Below are positions 37,649 to 51,250 of a DNA stretch of 64,000 nucleotides, piece by piece. This DNA comes from Linepithema humile (taxonomy: Eukaryota; Arthropoda; Insecta; Hymenoptera; Formicidae), in contig NC_090129.1 in assembly GCF_040581485.1 (NCBI RefSeq), forward strand, positions 24,496,764-24,560,763. The letters are read 5' to 3'. The notes under the pieces are model-generated. The model was not told where the DNA came from. It was given only the letters and a program-made list of their open reading frames with translations, and ran no database searches. Position 1 is the stretch's first letter; each line of letters starts with the position of its first letter. A program made the translations under genes and the position numbers.

Positions 37649-40600
37649 TCCATTCCTCTAGCGGGGAAAAAAATAGATCTTGAAAGTAAAGCCCGAATGA
37701 TGTTGGACACTCAGACGGACATTAACATCGTCTTCCGGAAAATGAGGTATATAATTAAACTCTTTAGTTAATGTTTAAACAATAGACATTTATGTGATTG
37801 ATCGTTACGACATCAATACGACCTCAATGCTTGAGATGGAGTTAAAGTGATCCCTGCCAGTGAAAGTATCCCATTCGGGGTCCAAGATAATTATTACCTT
37901 TAACCAAATATATTTATACGCTCACTGTTGCCTTCGATGTATCGCTATCACTTTGTTTACGCGCAAAACCAACGGATTGACACCGATATCAATTGCCGAT
38001 GCATTAAGCATTGAGATTTTACCTCCAAATAATATGTATAATAAGGAAACTTTCATTAAAATGTGTGTGTAATAAAATATGTTTAATGCCATCCGTTGTT
38101 CGAACGAATGATATTTATATTGATGAAAATTCGATGGCGTTAAACAACATTCTTTTCGTGCAATAAGTACTGTGTAAATAAAATAACGATGGATAATTCC
38201 TTAATCAACGAAGACAACACGAAACAAGAGAAATAGGTAAATGCCGAAATACAAGATTTCATTGCGTTCATCAGCATTGCAAGAAGTGACATTTGTTTTT
38301 ATGCAATAAAACCGCGACCTTTCCGTAAGCTGTAAAATAAACAAGCTTTGTTCGATGTACAAAATAGATGTAGAATAATGACGACTCAGCGCTCGCATTA
38401 CCATTTCGGCCATCAACGAACGTGCATTTATATTTTTTCTACATCGGTTTACTGTGCTACTCTATCGTTGGACACTGTAGTACTGTAATTAGATATCGCC
38501 GATATCGCGAGTGGAAACGTTTGATGCGATTCCTTATTGCTGATACGCGAATCCGAACATTACAACTGCCTATTCGTAATTAGTTGTACAGTACATTATA
38601 TTTGTGATGCGTATTACGCGTAAGTATCTGTATCTTGCATGTAAATATGGATATATGTATAATATACTTTTAACGAAACATTTATATTCACGGTAATCGA
38701 TACCGCCTCAATTTGCGTGCCAGTTTCACGTGTAATGTACGTGTGTGTGTGTGTGTGTGTGAAGTAAATCAAAACATAATCCGTCATATGATAAATATTT
38801 AAACCTGATACAAAAAATTGAGAAGTAAATATAGCTGTATTAATGAAAAAATAACAATTTTGATAAGAAAATATTGAAAAAATGCAACATCGTAAAGTAG
38901 TCTTTTACTTTAAATTATTTGTTGCAAAATACATTTTTAATTTTAATATATTATCGAAATCAGTAAATAAACCATTTGATATAAATAATTAAATTACAGA
39001 AAAATAACAATTTAGTTCGATAAGCTGATATTTTTCTATACACAATTTTAATTATTAAAAAGAACAATATTATAATTTATTTATAGAAAAGTTAATACGT
39101 ATAATACACACACATTCAGCAAAGATATTTGTAGGCTTTAAATAGGCAGTAAGTAAATATAATCTCACGCAAGTAAATACACATACATGCAAGAACAGTA
39201 GTTAGAAATAATCGGGAAACAAGAAACAAAGACTTTTCTAATGTCACTGTATTTATGTGCCTTCTTCCGCTTTCGATGGAGCCAATAAAGTGTACCTATT
39301 AATATCTACGAGTGCTATAAGACACACAAGTTTGCAAGAAATCTCTTTCATTCTTGAAAACTATCGCAATTATTTCTGTTATCTATATTCTGTTATAAAA
39401 ATTTAAATGTTCCGACTTGTAAACTTTTGTCTAGTGTACTTTTTTTGTTTATAAAAAGAGTTATATCGAGAATTATTACATAATCGTAATATAAAAGCAA
39501 TGCAATCACATACAATATTTTGCCATCCATGTAAAATAGATAAAGTGGTCAATGAATAACTGAATTAATCAGCAAATTCATCTTCGAAATAACTTTCAAA
39601 GAACAATGATTACAAGGGAACAATTCATGATGATTCATCGTTGGCAAAGTATATGAGTATATGAGTATGCGAGTGATAAACAATTGTATACATAATTATG
39701 TATCTGAATAAAGAAAGAGCTGATCTTCATCAAATCTATGAGAAAAATTACAGCTAATGTAATGCATAGATAAATTTTAGCATATTTCTGTGGTATGTCT
39801 TTGTGTCAAAGATACATATATGCACATGTGCCGACTATAAAATGTCATCCCTTTTTTTTTAAATAAAGTTTCTTCATGGATAAATTATCGCATCTTCTTT
39901 TATGTCGCACATTCCAATTAATTTTCGTTAAAATGTTATATAATTAATTCGCTCTCTCGAAAATTACTCGGATACCATTTATAATAAACATTGCATGTTT
40001 GCGCGATGATAAAATAAATGCGATATAAAGAAGGATACGGACAAAAAGCTTCATCAAATATTCCCTCTCTAATAGAATAATGGAAACGATAAATTGAACT
40101 TTTTGTCCCTTAGGAATTCTCTACGCGACAAAAAGTACGATGTGCACATTGTCGAATCGTAATAAAATAATATCGTGACTTTGCGTGTCGCGGAGCACTT
40201 CGTATCGAGGGCATCTTTCGAAAGTCCTGCTGCGCAAGAACGAAATGCTTCTCATATCTACCGTCTGTTTATAATACGACCATGCAAATTAATCTACGGC
40301 GAGGAATATTTCCCGACCTTGACGAAATAAACACAGTTCTACTTCTCCGTAATTTCCACAGAATTACAGAGCGCTTGATAAAAAATTTTCTTTGAAAGTA
40401 ATTTAATAAACCATTTATGGTGCCTTTATGATTCACATCTTTATAGAAATGAAGATTGCTTTTTGAGAATTTTGTTAATATTAGTATAATTGTGTCATTA
40501 TATGATTCTTTTATACGCAGAGCAAACCAATTTTCCTGCACGCTCGAGGTAAGTCATTACGTTAATAACATGATAACTAGATACCTGATCTAAATCTAAT

Positions 40601-43600
40601 CTAGAAAATAATAAATCATTATGTAATTTGTTTCTCTTCAAATTTATCATTCTATAAATTTTTGTCATCCCCCTAAATCATTCGCATGACGGTATCGTGT
40701 CAATAAAAAAGGAAGGAAAAAAAAGAGAGAAAAAGACGAAACTAAATTGTCATCGACCTACATTTGCCGTGAGCGCAAGTTGAAATCAAGTACGTCCTGT
40801 CAATCGCGCAGCTCTTCATTCAATATTTGAATAGCTCTTCACAATAGAGGCATTACATGCTCATTATCGCACTATCAGATTATCGTTCTATTCGATTATT
40901 GGGGATTCAGTTAGTACAACAAAGATCCAAAGGTCTCCTCTCGTTTTCTACGACGCACCGACACGGTGCAGAAAATTCGCGGACAAGGGCGACATAATGG
41001 AGGGTTGAAACATAAAGATGAGACCGTGTAATGGAAGCTTTCAACCGAAATGTCGTGTAGACGACCGTATTACGTGATAGGACAACCAACCGGCGAGTAA
41101 TACGAAACAGAACCCCGAGCAAATCGTATCGTAAAAAACAACAAGGAATTATTTGACTGGTAGGACTTCCGTGAAGATAAAGAGAATTTATATGCTTTGT
41201 GCGTTATTAATTCACTGCTTGGGAATAACGGTATATCAATCTACTTGTTATACACGATACAAAGAATATTAAATTAGTCCAGTTTTTTTTAATGTAACTG
41301 CGAGGTATAGTATTCTGCAAAAATAATGAGCATGGAAAGCGGACACATTTATCATGTTATAATAAACATGCTCCTCTTATATAATCAAGCAGAGAGAATC
41401 TAAAAAAATATCTTCATTGTTGAATAAAATTTTGCAATTTTTTTTCTGTTGTATTTTATGAGAGATGTAAAGACGCGAAAAGTCACGATAAATATTCTAC
41501 TGAGATGCAACAATGCGATAGGAATTTTATCTTCATTGCCCAGCAAAGAAAACATTAGGGAACTGGCGGGTGCGCGTTTGGACAAATTGAACAAATTACA
41601 TTGCAACACACGACCTCTTTCTGTCGAGCTTCTCAAGAGAGCGAACAAAGCCCCCATGAAAATTCATAGACGCAATTTTCCGTGTGGCACGTACCAAGTT
41701 GGCAAACACAACGATTCTTAATGAGATTCTTAATGAGAATATTTTCTATTATTAATTAAAATTGTCTTTAAAAAAGGATGCAGGTACAAATTGCTGAGGA
41801 GCAATTAATTCATGAACTAAAGAAGCAATATTAATTTCTGTTCCGTCCATTAACGATCTGCAATGCGATCAATAGCTTTAACGGAACATTTAATTATTGA
41901 AATGCTTGAAGTGCATGTATAATGCTATTTCTCTAACTCATATGCAAGAAAAACAGATGGAATTTTTGTAGAGACCAAGTAAAAAATAATTTACTAATTA
42001 CGTTTCGTAAATTAAACTTGAACAGTAATTTGTTCAATAATATTACACAATAAAAATAACAAAAATTGTTGTTAATATCATTATTCTTATCCATATAATC
42101 GATCTTATGTAAATATGATTTATATAAATATTTAATACTGTCAGTTTTTCGAAATTTAAAATAAGAATCTTATTAAAAACCATCGTGCAATATAATATAA
42201 ATATAAAAAAATCAATTTTGAAATTTTAAGATAGATTTACTCCTGTACTGTCAATTTCTCCCGTTGCCCCAATTTTTGCCGCAACATATATTATCCACAC
42301 TCGATTAACTTTGATCAGGTTTTCGCTCAAAGAAATAACGTGAAAAGAAGCAAAAAAATCTTTGACCAGTAATTTCATCAGTTTAGCTTACGCAAAATGC
42401 CGTCATCTATGACTATTCAAGCAGTCAATAGTTTAAAAAGATAATCATACCTGTTGCTATTCTAAAGAGAGATATTTGTGCGCGCGAGCATAAAAATGAT
42501 AGAAATACATAGATTAAATATAAAATGTATAAAATAGATTATTTTTTAACATTGTTTCTCAATCGATTATTGATTTTTTGTGAATGCGTTCGTAATGCGT
42601 AGGAGAGTCGTAAAGATTCTAATCGATAGTAAAAACAAAGTGAAAATGGGTCACGCTTCTACTAGTTCAATACACCTACCTGTTAGTCTGTGATTGTCCC
42701 AATGATAATTTAAATTAACATTTATTAGTGCGACATATATTACGTATCATTGTTTATCAAGAAATATTTATTTTAAATTTTAAATTTAATTATAACTATT
42801 ATTAATTTCAAAATATTATTTATTGTAAATTTAAATTTTAAAAAATAAAAAAAAAATTTTTTTTTTTATATATATGTATGTATATTAAAAATATTTGTAA
42901 TTTTTAATATCAATGTAGACAAATATAAGCAAAAGCTATTTCAAAATTATATAAATAAAAAATTTCGAAATTTTATGTTTATTTAATATAAATGGAAAAA
43001 CCAATGCATATGAAAACTGTGCTTTTTGAATTTTAAAATTGATATTGCGTTCGAAATATGTTAATAAAAAATAACTGTCAGACTATCAGAATGACGTATT
43101 TAATTGATTATTCAGTAAAAATAAAATTATTTGCTCGACGTTTATTTTTACAAGAAAAAATTTGCGCACACATAAAAAAAAAATAAAGAATACGTTAAAA
43201 AGATCGTGTCAAACGTGTCAAGAAAGATCTGTATCTTCAATTTAAATAAGTTTGCGAGCTGTTTCTGAAATAAGCTACCTTACTTCTCGAATACATAGGG
43301 CGTGTAGAGGATACACATGTGATCGATATACATGTATGCTAAACATGTGGATCAATGGGAGCGACTTATTGTTAGAGGCTTTCTCTCTTTGGAATATCTC
43401 TTGAGTGATCAAATCGATCCACTTTATAATTCTTTACAAATATATATTGCGTATAACAGTATAAGTTTTTCTTTTTAAATAATTTTAATTCATAAAAATT
43501 TGCTATTTTTTTCATTTTTCTAAATTTGCATGTTTTATTATTGATCTTTGAATAAACAGTTAGTGGTAAAGCAGAACGCGTCAAGATCTGCTACTGAATT

Positions 43601-43787
43601 ACTATTGATAATATTAATATCATCTATTATGATTTGTTCAAATTTTCAGAGTTAGTTAAAACATATTAATATATCCCCTTTGTCATTACATTTTATTTGT
43701 AGTAACAATTAAAACATTAGCTACGTTGGATAAATTATCATCAGGGACAGAGATCCTGATCAGCGATATGCATGCAAAAGCACTTAC
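37649..43787. other. AT-rich intergenic DNA, nothing recognised
   Basis: Only short ORFs without recognisable domains are present. A (GT)n run lies at 38741-38761. The missing last exon of CFAP298 would be expected somewhere here, but I could not find it. Confidence 0.45.
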
Positions 43788-46315
43788 CTTCAGCTGTTCC
43801 TGACGACGATAGGCGTCCAGCATCAATTGTTTCCGCTCATCTTCCGACATCAGCGGTTCTCTTGCCGGTTTTCCAGATCCTCTCTTTTGTAATTTCACGA
43901 TCACCTTGGTCTTCTCGTTACTGCCCAGAAAGTCCTTCATCTTCTTCCCCGGTAATAACTCTTTTCCAGAAAACCACAGTTGAGCCAATTGTATATCGAT
44001 TACCTGCAACAAGTCGATGCTTTTTGATGAAGATGTCGCTAACCTCTAGCGTATTTAATTTTTTTTACAAGGAACACAAAAGTTTAAAAAACAAAAGATT
44101 AGGATTTAAATATTTATAGAACATCTTTTAAATATCTAAAAAAAATATTTATAAAAATGCAGATAGATTAGAATGTCTCCAGTTCTTGGGATGTTGGAAA
44201 AAACAAAAATTAGAATTAGAACAAAAGTTAGAACATCTCTCTCTTAAACACTTTTACAATGTCCTTTAAATGTTTATCTAAATCATATCAATCAAAAATT
44301 ACTAAGCCATCAATTTTTATAATGTATATTTACCTCGAGAGATGCTTGAGTACCACTGAGATCTTCTGTATTCTCAAACTCTTTACGTATCACGTCGTGT
44401 GGCGGAAGTCCCATCGGATAAACGATCATTACTGCGCCTCTTAACAAGTCCAGAGCTTCTTGCACTGTCTTTTGTGTAATCAATTTCTCTTGTTGCACTA
44501 ATTTCTATAACCATGCAAAATAATAAGCAAGATTTATGAATCAAAAGTTCAAAAACATACAATTATAATAAATCGCTATTACCTTTGACGTCATAGCACG
44601 TACGTCCTCGATAGTTTTCTTCAACACTTCTTGCATTTTTTCGTTAGGCTGTTTACCGTTTCTGCGACCTTATTTAAAATGTTTAAAATTTAGAGTATCA
44701 TGCAAAATGTATAAATAATCTTAAATACTGTTTACTTGCTGTTGCGATTATAATTAATCGTCTTATATTATCGAATGTGATGAAGAAACATTGATATATT
44801 TACTGAACTTTGACGTTTATTGCACAAACATTCTCACTGTTACAACCGCCATTAGACACACTCTCAACATCACATCTTAAAGACAAAAAAATTACCGCCA
44901 AAAAGAAAAGATAGCCAACTTAAAACCGGCTTAATACCAACTGTCGCAGAGGGCGCATACGTTGAATTCTATAACATACCGGAGCGAGCCTTTCAGGAGA
45001 GGAGATGGAACACTGTGGAAAAGAGACAGTTTAATATTATGTGGGATATCTGTCTCATCTCCAACACACGGTGTAAACATGGAAAGAGTAGACATCCCAC
45101 TACTACTATATCTCTCCTTGGCTCGAAAACTACACATGGGCTCTTATGGAGATCTCTCTCCAGTATGTTATAGAGTTTAATGGGAGCATATAATAAGATA
45201 GAAATTAGATACTTGCATCTTTAGTAAAATTTCATAATTGCTTTATAAACATTTTAAAAATAAAGACAAAAAGTTCAATTATAGCAAAGGATAATTGTAA
45301 TATTGTCATACAACTGTTACACAAAATATTTAAAAAATATTAAACTTAAAATAGTTTCATAATAAGAATTTTGAAATTTTGTTGAAATTGTTTGGGTAGC
45401 AAACAGATATTTAAAATATGATAGAAATTTGAAATAGCAAAATAGTATATATAGATATAAAAATCTATATTTCATTCTTCATCATACGTCATGTGTGAGA
45501 TATTTTATCTATAATAAAATCCGTTATTATCAATAAGAATCAACAATCAATGTCACATACCAATCTGATCTTTATTAAAAGTCCAACCGCCCATAGGCAC
45601 GCACTTGTCGCCCCATTCGTCTTTGAGCTTGAGTTCCTGAACCTGCTCGTCTGTGAGACCCATGATATCAGGCGGTAACATTGTTCCGTGCTTAGCCAGT
45701 TCCTCCATTTCTATTGATTGTAAAAGAGAAAGAGTTGTTAATATTTCTATTGCGATTTAGAAATATTGTATGATGGTCATTGAAGCTTGTAAAAAGCAAT
45801 AAGAACTGTCCTTGTTACTGTTGCAACTGTCGACATTTTCTAAGCATAGTCCGACATTTTTTATTACTCTGCTATAAATAATAATGAATATCTATTTTAC
45901 AAAAGAATGTAATAATATTTTTCCACGCGTTGTCTGACATTCTCTCTATAACTTTGTTATAAATAGTACTAAATATCCAGTTTACATAATAAAAATGCAA
46001 TAATATCGATTGTAAAACTGTGCGAAGTAAACTTGCAATATTTATTTTGTGAAATGTAAGAATACGGTTGACTCTTTAAAAATATTATATATAAAATTAA
46101 TACAAAATTCTCAAAGTGTTTAATTCTCCTAATAGTTGAAATAATCTTGTTGCATTTAATCGAGGATAACATTTACCATAACAGATTCTTGAAATCTTTA
46201 GACGACCATTGTAGATTACTGTTATATCATGTATGACATCCTCCACATTCGCCTCTACATGGGTGTCGTATAAAAATTGGCTTTCGTCACCTTTCTTCAC
46301 ATGCAACCTCACCAT
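43788..46315 (-). CDS. CFAP298: CFAP298 (C21orf59/Kurly), cilia and flagella associated protein; last exon not found
   Basis: Five minus-strand exons join in frame: 46315-46177, 45710-45561, 44668-44583, 44504-44334 and 44003-43788, giving 254 codons. Recognisable segments in order are MVRLHVKKGDESQFLYDT, YNGRLKISRICY, EMEELAKHGTMLPPDI, LKLKDEWGDKCVPMGGW, RRNGKQPNEKM, LRGAVMIVYPMGLPPHD, EDLSGTQASLE and KQLMLDAYRRQEQLK. These match the vertebrate protein closely. That protein is needed for outer dynein arm assembly, cilia motility and planar polarity. The family is about 290 residues. The last exon found ends at a strong GTAAGT donor, so a short acidic C-terminal exon should lie further left. 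Reading through the donor instead gives about 34 unrelated residues. Intron 2 holds a 213-bp inverted-repeat element. Confidence 0.92.
44965..45177. mobile_element. Small terminal-inverted-repeat element in CFAP298 intron 2
   Basis: The ends are inverted copies about 25 bp long with four mismatches; the left end starts AATTCTATAACATAC and the right end finishes GTATGTTATAGAGTT. There is no coding capacity. The size and ends fit a non-autonomous DNA element (MITE). The target-site duplication is unclear. Confidence 0.55.
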
Positions 46316-48959
46316 TTCTTCGAACGTAGACTTTCAACCAAAATCAAAACTTTGCACTATAAAATTAATGTACTGAGTCGCGATTTGAGAATATTTTCGT
46401 TATGGAAATTAATTTGATTTTAACATATCAAAGAGTAAATTCTACCAAGTACAACAGCGAATTGCCACGAGGAACTAAACATTCAAGATATATGTTCACT
46501 CGATTAAAAACAGCCTGAACGTCGAGATGCATTATCCATGGTAACAAGCGTTATCGATTAAACGATATTACAATGTCTCGAAGACACTGCTTCGTCATTT
46601 AAACTGTTGTGTAAAAGAATTAACGATTAATTAAAGAATTAACTGTTGTATAATAAATTACCGATTATGCGATTTCGTAATCAAAACTCAGCGTGAAGCT
46701 GTGGTGGGAATGGAGAATGTATATGCAGTGATGCGGCGTCCTCAGCATTAAACAAAACTGCGCATGTACGAGTTTCAAGCAGCACAAATCTTAAACAGAC
46801 ATGTTTTCATTATAACTTTAATTAGAAGTATGTTAAAAGTAGAGCATATTATAGTAAATAAATAATTTTAATTAAAAATCAATTTTTATGTAAAAAATAT
46901 GTAATATATTGTGTACAGATTATTTATAACCCAGCATCGCAATAAGAATTTTACTGCAAATTTCTCACAAGTGCATCTTTTTGCGTTACTTGATTATTGA
47001 AAAATTTATGAAATAACAATATAACATAAAAATTATCTCAGGTTTGCCATTCTAAAGTAATTTTAGAGTTTAGAGTGACAAGATATTAGCAATATTTATT
47101 ACATTTAAGATATGACGCATATACAAGCTCCTTTGAAAATATACTTTCTTATGTTATAATAAAATGTAGAGTTAAATACAGAATTCTCTTAATATAGTAT
47201 ACTCACACAATTATCAAATGCATTTTTAAAAACAGATATTTACAAATATGTATATATGTCAATAATAAATAATTATCTCTTTAAAAAAATACATAGAATA
47301 CGAAAGATTTTTTTAGAAAATATGCCATTGGTTCTAAAAAAAAGTATGCAGTTGCATGTTGCAAACTACATATTTTTTCTTGAAAGCAACTATGTGTTTT
47401 CTTTATACCAATTGATTCGTCTCATTATTTTATGCATAAAAGTATTAAGGTAAGATTCTCAAAAATTGAATGTTTTACAAGATATTTTGTATTTTATGTC
47501 AAAATACTGTAATTTACAAGCCTCATAACTCGAAAAATACTTAATGAAAAATAACTTCATTATAGTGTTTTGAAAAGCTCTTGACACCAGCTATTAGATT
47601 TTGGAATCAAAAATAAAGGTTTCCATTTAAAAAAATAACTGACCTTCAAATGACCTTGAAAATTGACTTCAAGGTCAAAGTCACTAGCACAAATAGGTGA
47701 CCCCCATTGTCCTGAACAACTTTTGTCTGAATTTTTCTGTATTTGGCTTACTTACGGAGAAATTTGCGTGGATGGATTAAAATGGCCCACCCTGTATATA
47801 TATATATATAACACAAAATATTATAAAATCAACATTGTAATCTTTATTGACTCTATTCTTTATTAACAGTCGGACATAAAATTGAACAGCTTACTGATTG
47901 TGAGTGGAAAAGAATTTTTTTTTGTTGCCAACCTAGTACATTATAAAGTTGCTTATAGTTATAAGTAAATATTACTTTAAAAATCGAAATACATATATCA
48001 TTGTATATTATTGCAAGTCTTATATAAAATATATATTGCATAGTTCGAAGAGTGGTGTGAAAAGCCATTATTAATTATTATAACAATAAACTATAATATA
48101 TTATTAAACTTATAACTACACAAAGATTTACGAATGCTATTTAAAAGACATATAATATTCATATGCATCGCAGTTAACTTATGTTAATAATTCATACAAG
48201 TGTATAATGTTGAGATATTTTATTAATATTAATATTATATACTTTGTACAAGGCTGTAAATCTCGAAAAAGCATTCCACGCTGTCATATACAACAAGAAG
48301 CGCGCAACGTGACCTTTAAGTTAACTTGGTAGAAAGAAGACGAAACAGTTAGTTTCTACTTTTATTTGCTCATTTTTAAATATAGAAAAAGAGTCGAGCG
48401 CGGAGACACACGATTTTCACTTGGTATGTGTTCCCTCCACTAAAGTACTAACCGGTAAACCGGTTCAAGTTTACATCACTGCCGAAGTCGCTCGAAGTGT
48501 ATAAAAGCCGAGCCTTTCATGAGTGACATACTCTTGTTCACGATTTCGAGTTGGTTACGTCAATATTTAGTTACGTTACATACAATCTCTCACTTGTTTG
48601 GTTACCTACAGCCTTGCTGAATTGTTCATGCACATTTCTTTTTCTCTCTTAAGTATTCAAGTCATGCATCTCTTAAATTCGGGTACTCAGTCGCGAATAT
48701 CTCCCCGAATAATCGCTTATTCGCGAATTGTGAACTTGTGTATTTTCACCGTTCTTTCCAAGGGTAACCAATGTATTACATAACGGCTGTCGGATTCCAG
48801 CAACTGTTAGCTGCTTTAAAACAGCTCTAAGTCCCTAAGCCATTTTGAGACAATCAGCTCAACTCAACCAACAATTACCAGTAAGTAGAACAATTTTCAT
48901 TACCCTCATATTGTCTAAGCAATATTCCAACTTCAGCTGCTATGCACATACACTCACAC
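46316..48959. other. Upstream flank of CFAP298 and AT-rich intergenic DNA
   Basis: The part 46316-46760 should contain the CFAP298 promoter. Near 47640-47800 is a short block holding an inverted TGACCTTGAA/TTCAAGGTCA pair and ending in GGCCCACCCTGTATATATA, which resembles the end of an insect non-autonomous element; this identification is weak. A TATAAAAG box lies at about 48501, ahead of the possible LTR. Confidence 0.35.
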
Positions 48960-49631
48960 TGTGACGTGACGCTTTCCGTCGCGTTCGTCACAAGGACAGT
49001 AGACCGGCCGTAGGGGGGGGGGGAGGGGGGCGGAATTTGGAGTTGCATCCCCCCGGTCGAAGAGGGAGCGATTTCTCCCGCTTTGACGGGTCTTGCGCTT
49101 TAATTTAAATTGTAATAATCTACCGACAAGCTTAGAATTTTAGCGTTAGGGTGTATGCATCGTTTTGCGTACCGTTGCCGATTGCCGTTTTTGCATATTG
49201 TTTCCAAATCGTTTCCAAATCGTTTTGAGTATTGTTTCGACTGTTGTCTTCGAGTACCGTTTCTCGGGTGTCGTTCTTGAGTACCGTCTAGAGTATCGTT
49301 CTTGGTTATCGTTTTCTGAACAATATCAGTTTGAGTATTGTTTTCTGTGACGCCTTGTTTGGCGAATATTGTATTTTGATGTGCGTGCGATACGGTCTCT
49401 CTTAGAGAGATTCTGAAGCTTGTTCTGCAATGTTAATTCTTAACGATCCTTTGATAATAAGTGTTGTTAACTTTTATTGTTAAACGTGGTGTTTTTCTGA
49501 CGACATCTCCTCTCCAGAGTCTCCAATAGAAATCAAAGAACTACGCCCCTTTGCCATATACTGAGCAGGGAGCGGTCGGACATATTGAGTCATTTATTGA
49601 AGTTACCGTCACCGCGGTGCGATTACACGCA
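48960..49631 (+). mobile_element. Possible LTR of a retrotransposon (solo or truncated)
   Basis: The block starts TGTGACGTGACG and ends ACACGCA, followed after two bases by TGGCGCCCA (49634-49642), which resembles a tRNA primer-binding site. It contains a G-rich tract at 49013-49030. No gag or pol ORF follows and no second LTR copy is seen in the window. The reading as an LTR rests only on the TG/CA ends and the primer-site-like match. Confidence 0.3.
49162..49345 (+). repeat. Degenerate short repeats of GAGTA(C/T)CGTT type
   Basis: Imperfect units containing CGTTTT, GAGTACCGT or GAGTATTGTT recur every 15-25 bases. A related run built on TTACCGCTG units lies at 49665-49715. The two runs probably belong to the same degraded element. 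Confidence 0.45.
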
Positions 49632-49843
49632 CCTGGCGCCCATTTTCTGATACCGATTTTGTTGAGTTACCGCTCCAATTACCGCTGTTACCGCTGTTAC
49701 CGTGAGTTACCGAATCGTGCATTTGTTGCCGATATCGCGTGACTTACCTAGCTCCTGAAGAACGTGGAGTACCGCGGGCTACCGATTTCCATTAGGCGTG
49801 CTCCCTCGGATCTGGCGTGATTCCGAGGCTAGTTCACGTCGGA

Positions 49844-49870
49844 ACACACACACACACACACACACACACA
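49844..49870. repeat. CA microsatellite
   Basis: An uninterrupted (CA)n run of about 27 bases marks the right edge of the possible LTR region. Confidence 0.9.
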
Positions 49871-50451
49871 TGCGTTTATTTTTATAATAAAGAAATTTTT
49901 ATAATAAAGAAAGTTATAGAATAAATTCTAATTTGATGAAAATTCGTTCATGTGAAGTCATTGCACATAAAATTTATTAGAAACAGCTTCTGGCTGTGTA
50001 TGTCATAATCTCCTATGCTCTGTAATAATAGGGTTATTATATTTGTCGATACAGATCAGCAATCGCGCGCGTACCCTATTATGCCTTCAGTGCTGTATGA
50101 ACAAGAAATTAGTACAGCAATTATTATTATTTTTCGGGCTTGGAAATTTATTCGAAAATTAATACGTCTAAAGGTGTCATCAATATGACGTATTTAATTG
50201 TTAAAGTTTTTGAATATTGTCGTTAATCAATTTAATGCTTAATAATTTACTTACAAAAGGCATACTTCTAATGATGTAAAATTTGAACGCGCGTATAGTG
50301 TTGAAAGACATCGATTTTTTTCCAAAAATGTAAAATTTGCGCTGCACGACATATCGTTTATGTCATGCCACGCTTCTCAGTAGCGGGAAACATATTATAT
50401 GACATGTGGGTATGATGTGTAGGCAATAAAAATCTACCATCGGTTGAAATA
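49871..50451. other. Spacer before the tandem repeat, nothing recognised
   Basis: No gene or clear repeat boundary is seen. The DNA is AT-rich with a short CpG patch near 50062. Confidence 0.4.
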
Positions 50452-50528
50452 GTAGACTGTATAGTATAGCTATGCGTAGTCGCCAATACGGATTATACTA
50501 CAGACTCAATTTTTTTGTATTTTTATGT
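50452..50528 (+). repeat. 77-bp direct repeat, copy 1
   Basis: This 77-bp block recurs at 52674-52750 with two visible differences (for example CGCCAATACGG versus CGCCGATACGG). In both places it sits immediately left of a repeat unit, so it is probably part of the same mobile element. Confidence 0.85.
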
Positions 50529-50585
50529 GCCGATGTACAATCGGCTAATACCCGCATTTTGTGCAGGTTTGGTGATGGAATTTTA

Positions 50586-50821
50586 TGGTTTGTCTCCAGG
50601 AAGCGCTGAAGATAACTCAAAATCTTGCACGCATATTCTATCAACGAATGCAATCACAGGCCATATTCGCAATGTTTCTTTAACAACAGCATCTAAATAT
50701 TGCATTGTATTTACTGCTTCATAAGTCAATTCTCCATTTGTTGCCTTGAGAACTTGATCAATCTCGTCGTGTGATTTTACTTAAATATTCGGGTTGATTG
50801 CAATTTCGTGGCCAGCAAAAC
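50586..50821 (-). pseudogene. CYP9-like cytochrome P450 fragment, copy A (one nonsense codon)
   Basis: The minus strand reads about 78 codons of a CYP3-clan P450 covering the end of the I-helix to the K-helix: GHEIAINPN, then NGELTYEA, KETLRIWP (the ExxR motif) and FVDRICVQDFEL, ending LPGDKP. One in-frame TAA lies at 50783-50781. There is no heme-binding cysteine region or N-terminus, so this is a captured fragment. Both sides are bounded by the same 11 bases, ATGGAATTTTA on the plus strand (50575-50585 and 50822-50832), as expected of an insertion with target-site duplication. The P450 identity rests on the ExxR motif and the CYP9-like context. Confidence 0.85.
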
Positions 50822-50987
50822 ATGGAATTTTACCATTCGCGCATCCAGTTTATACATAAGAAGAGGTCGTTAGGGTTAAGAGATGCCGCGGATGCGTATT
50901 TTAATTTATATTTGGCCAATGTGTTATTGTAACACAAATGGCAAAGATTATTTAATTAATCTCGTGGTTTTCAGCCACGGATTTTGG

Positions 50988-51250
50988 TCAATGCCTTTGC
51001 TTCGCGGGATTATCATAATCCTCGAGTAGTAGGTTCATTGTTCGCATTGTTTCTCGAGATTCATTCTCGGCATTTTCCATGAGTGACTTGGGAACGGCGA
51101 TATTTTCCGAGGATGTTCTGTGTACCTCTTGATTTATTTGCACGATTGTGTCACGCATTTGGTGAATATTCCTTATATCCACTTGTAGTTTATTATTTAT
51201 TCGAATTAAGTCCTACACGGCTTCGGTTCTGCAAGTAGAGATAAAACATT
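50988..51250 (-). pseudogene. Conserved C-terminal peptide of an unknown protein, copy A
   Basis: The minus strand encodes a hydrophilic peptide with QMRDTIVQINQEVHRTSSEN, VPKSLMENAENESRET and NLLLEDYDNPAKQRH before a stop. It is preceded by an acceptor-like CTACTTGTAG-type sequence in unit B. In this copy a TAG at 51215-51213 interrupts the start, where unit B has CAG. The family is not recognised; it may be the C-terminus of a transposon protein or a captured exon. Confidence 0.5.
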
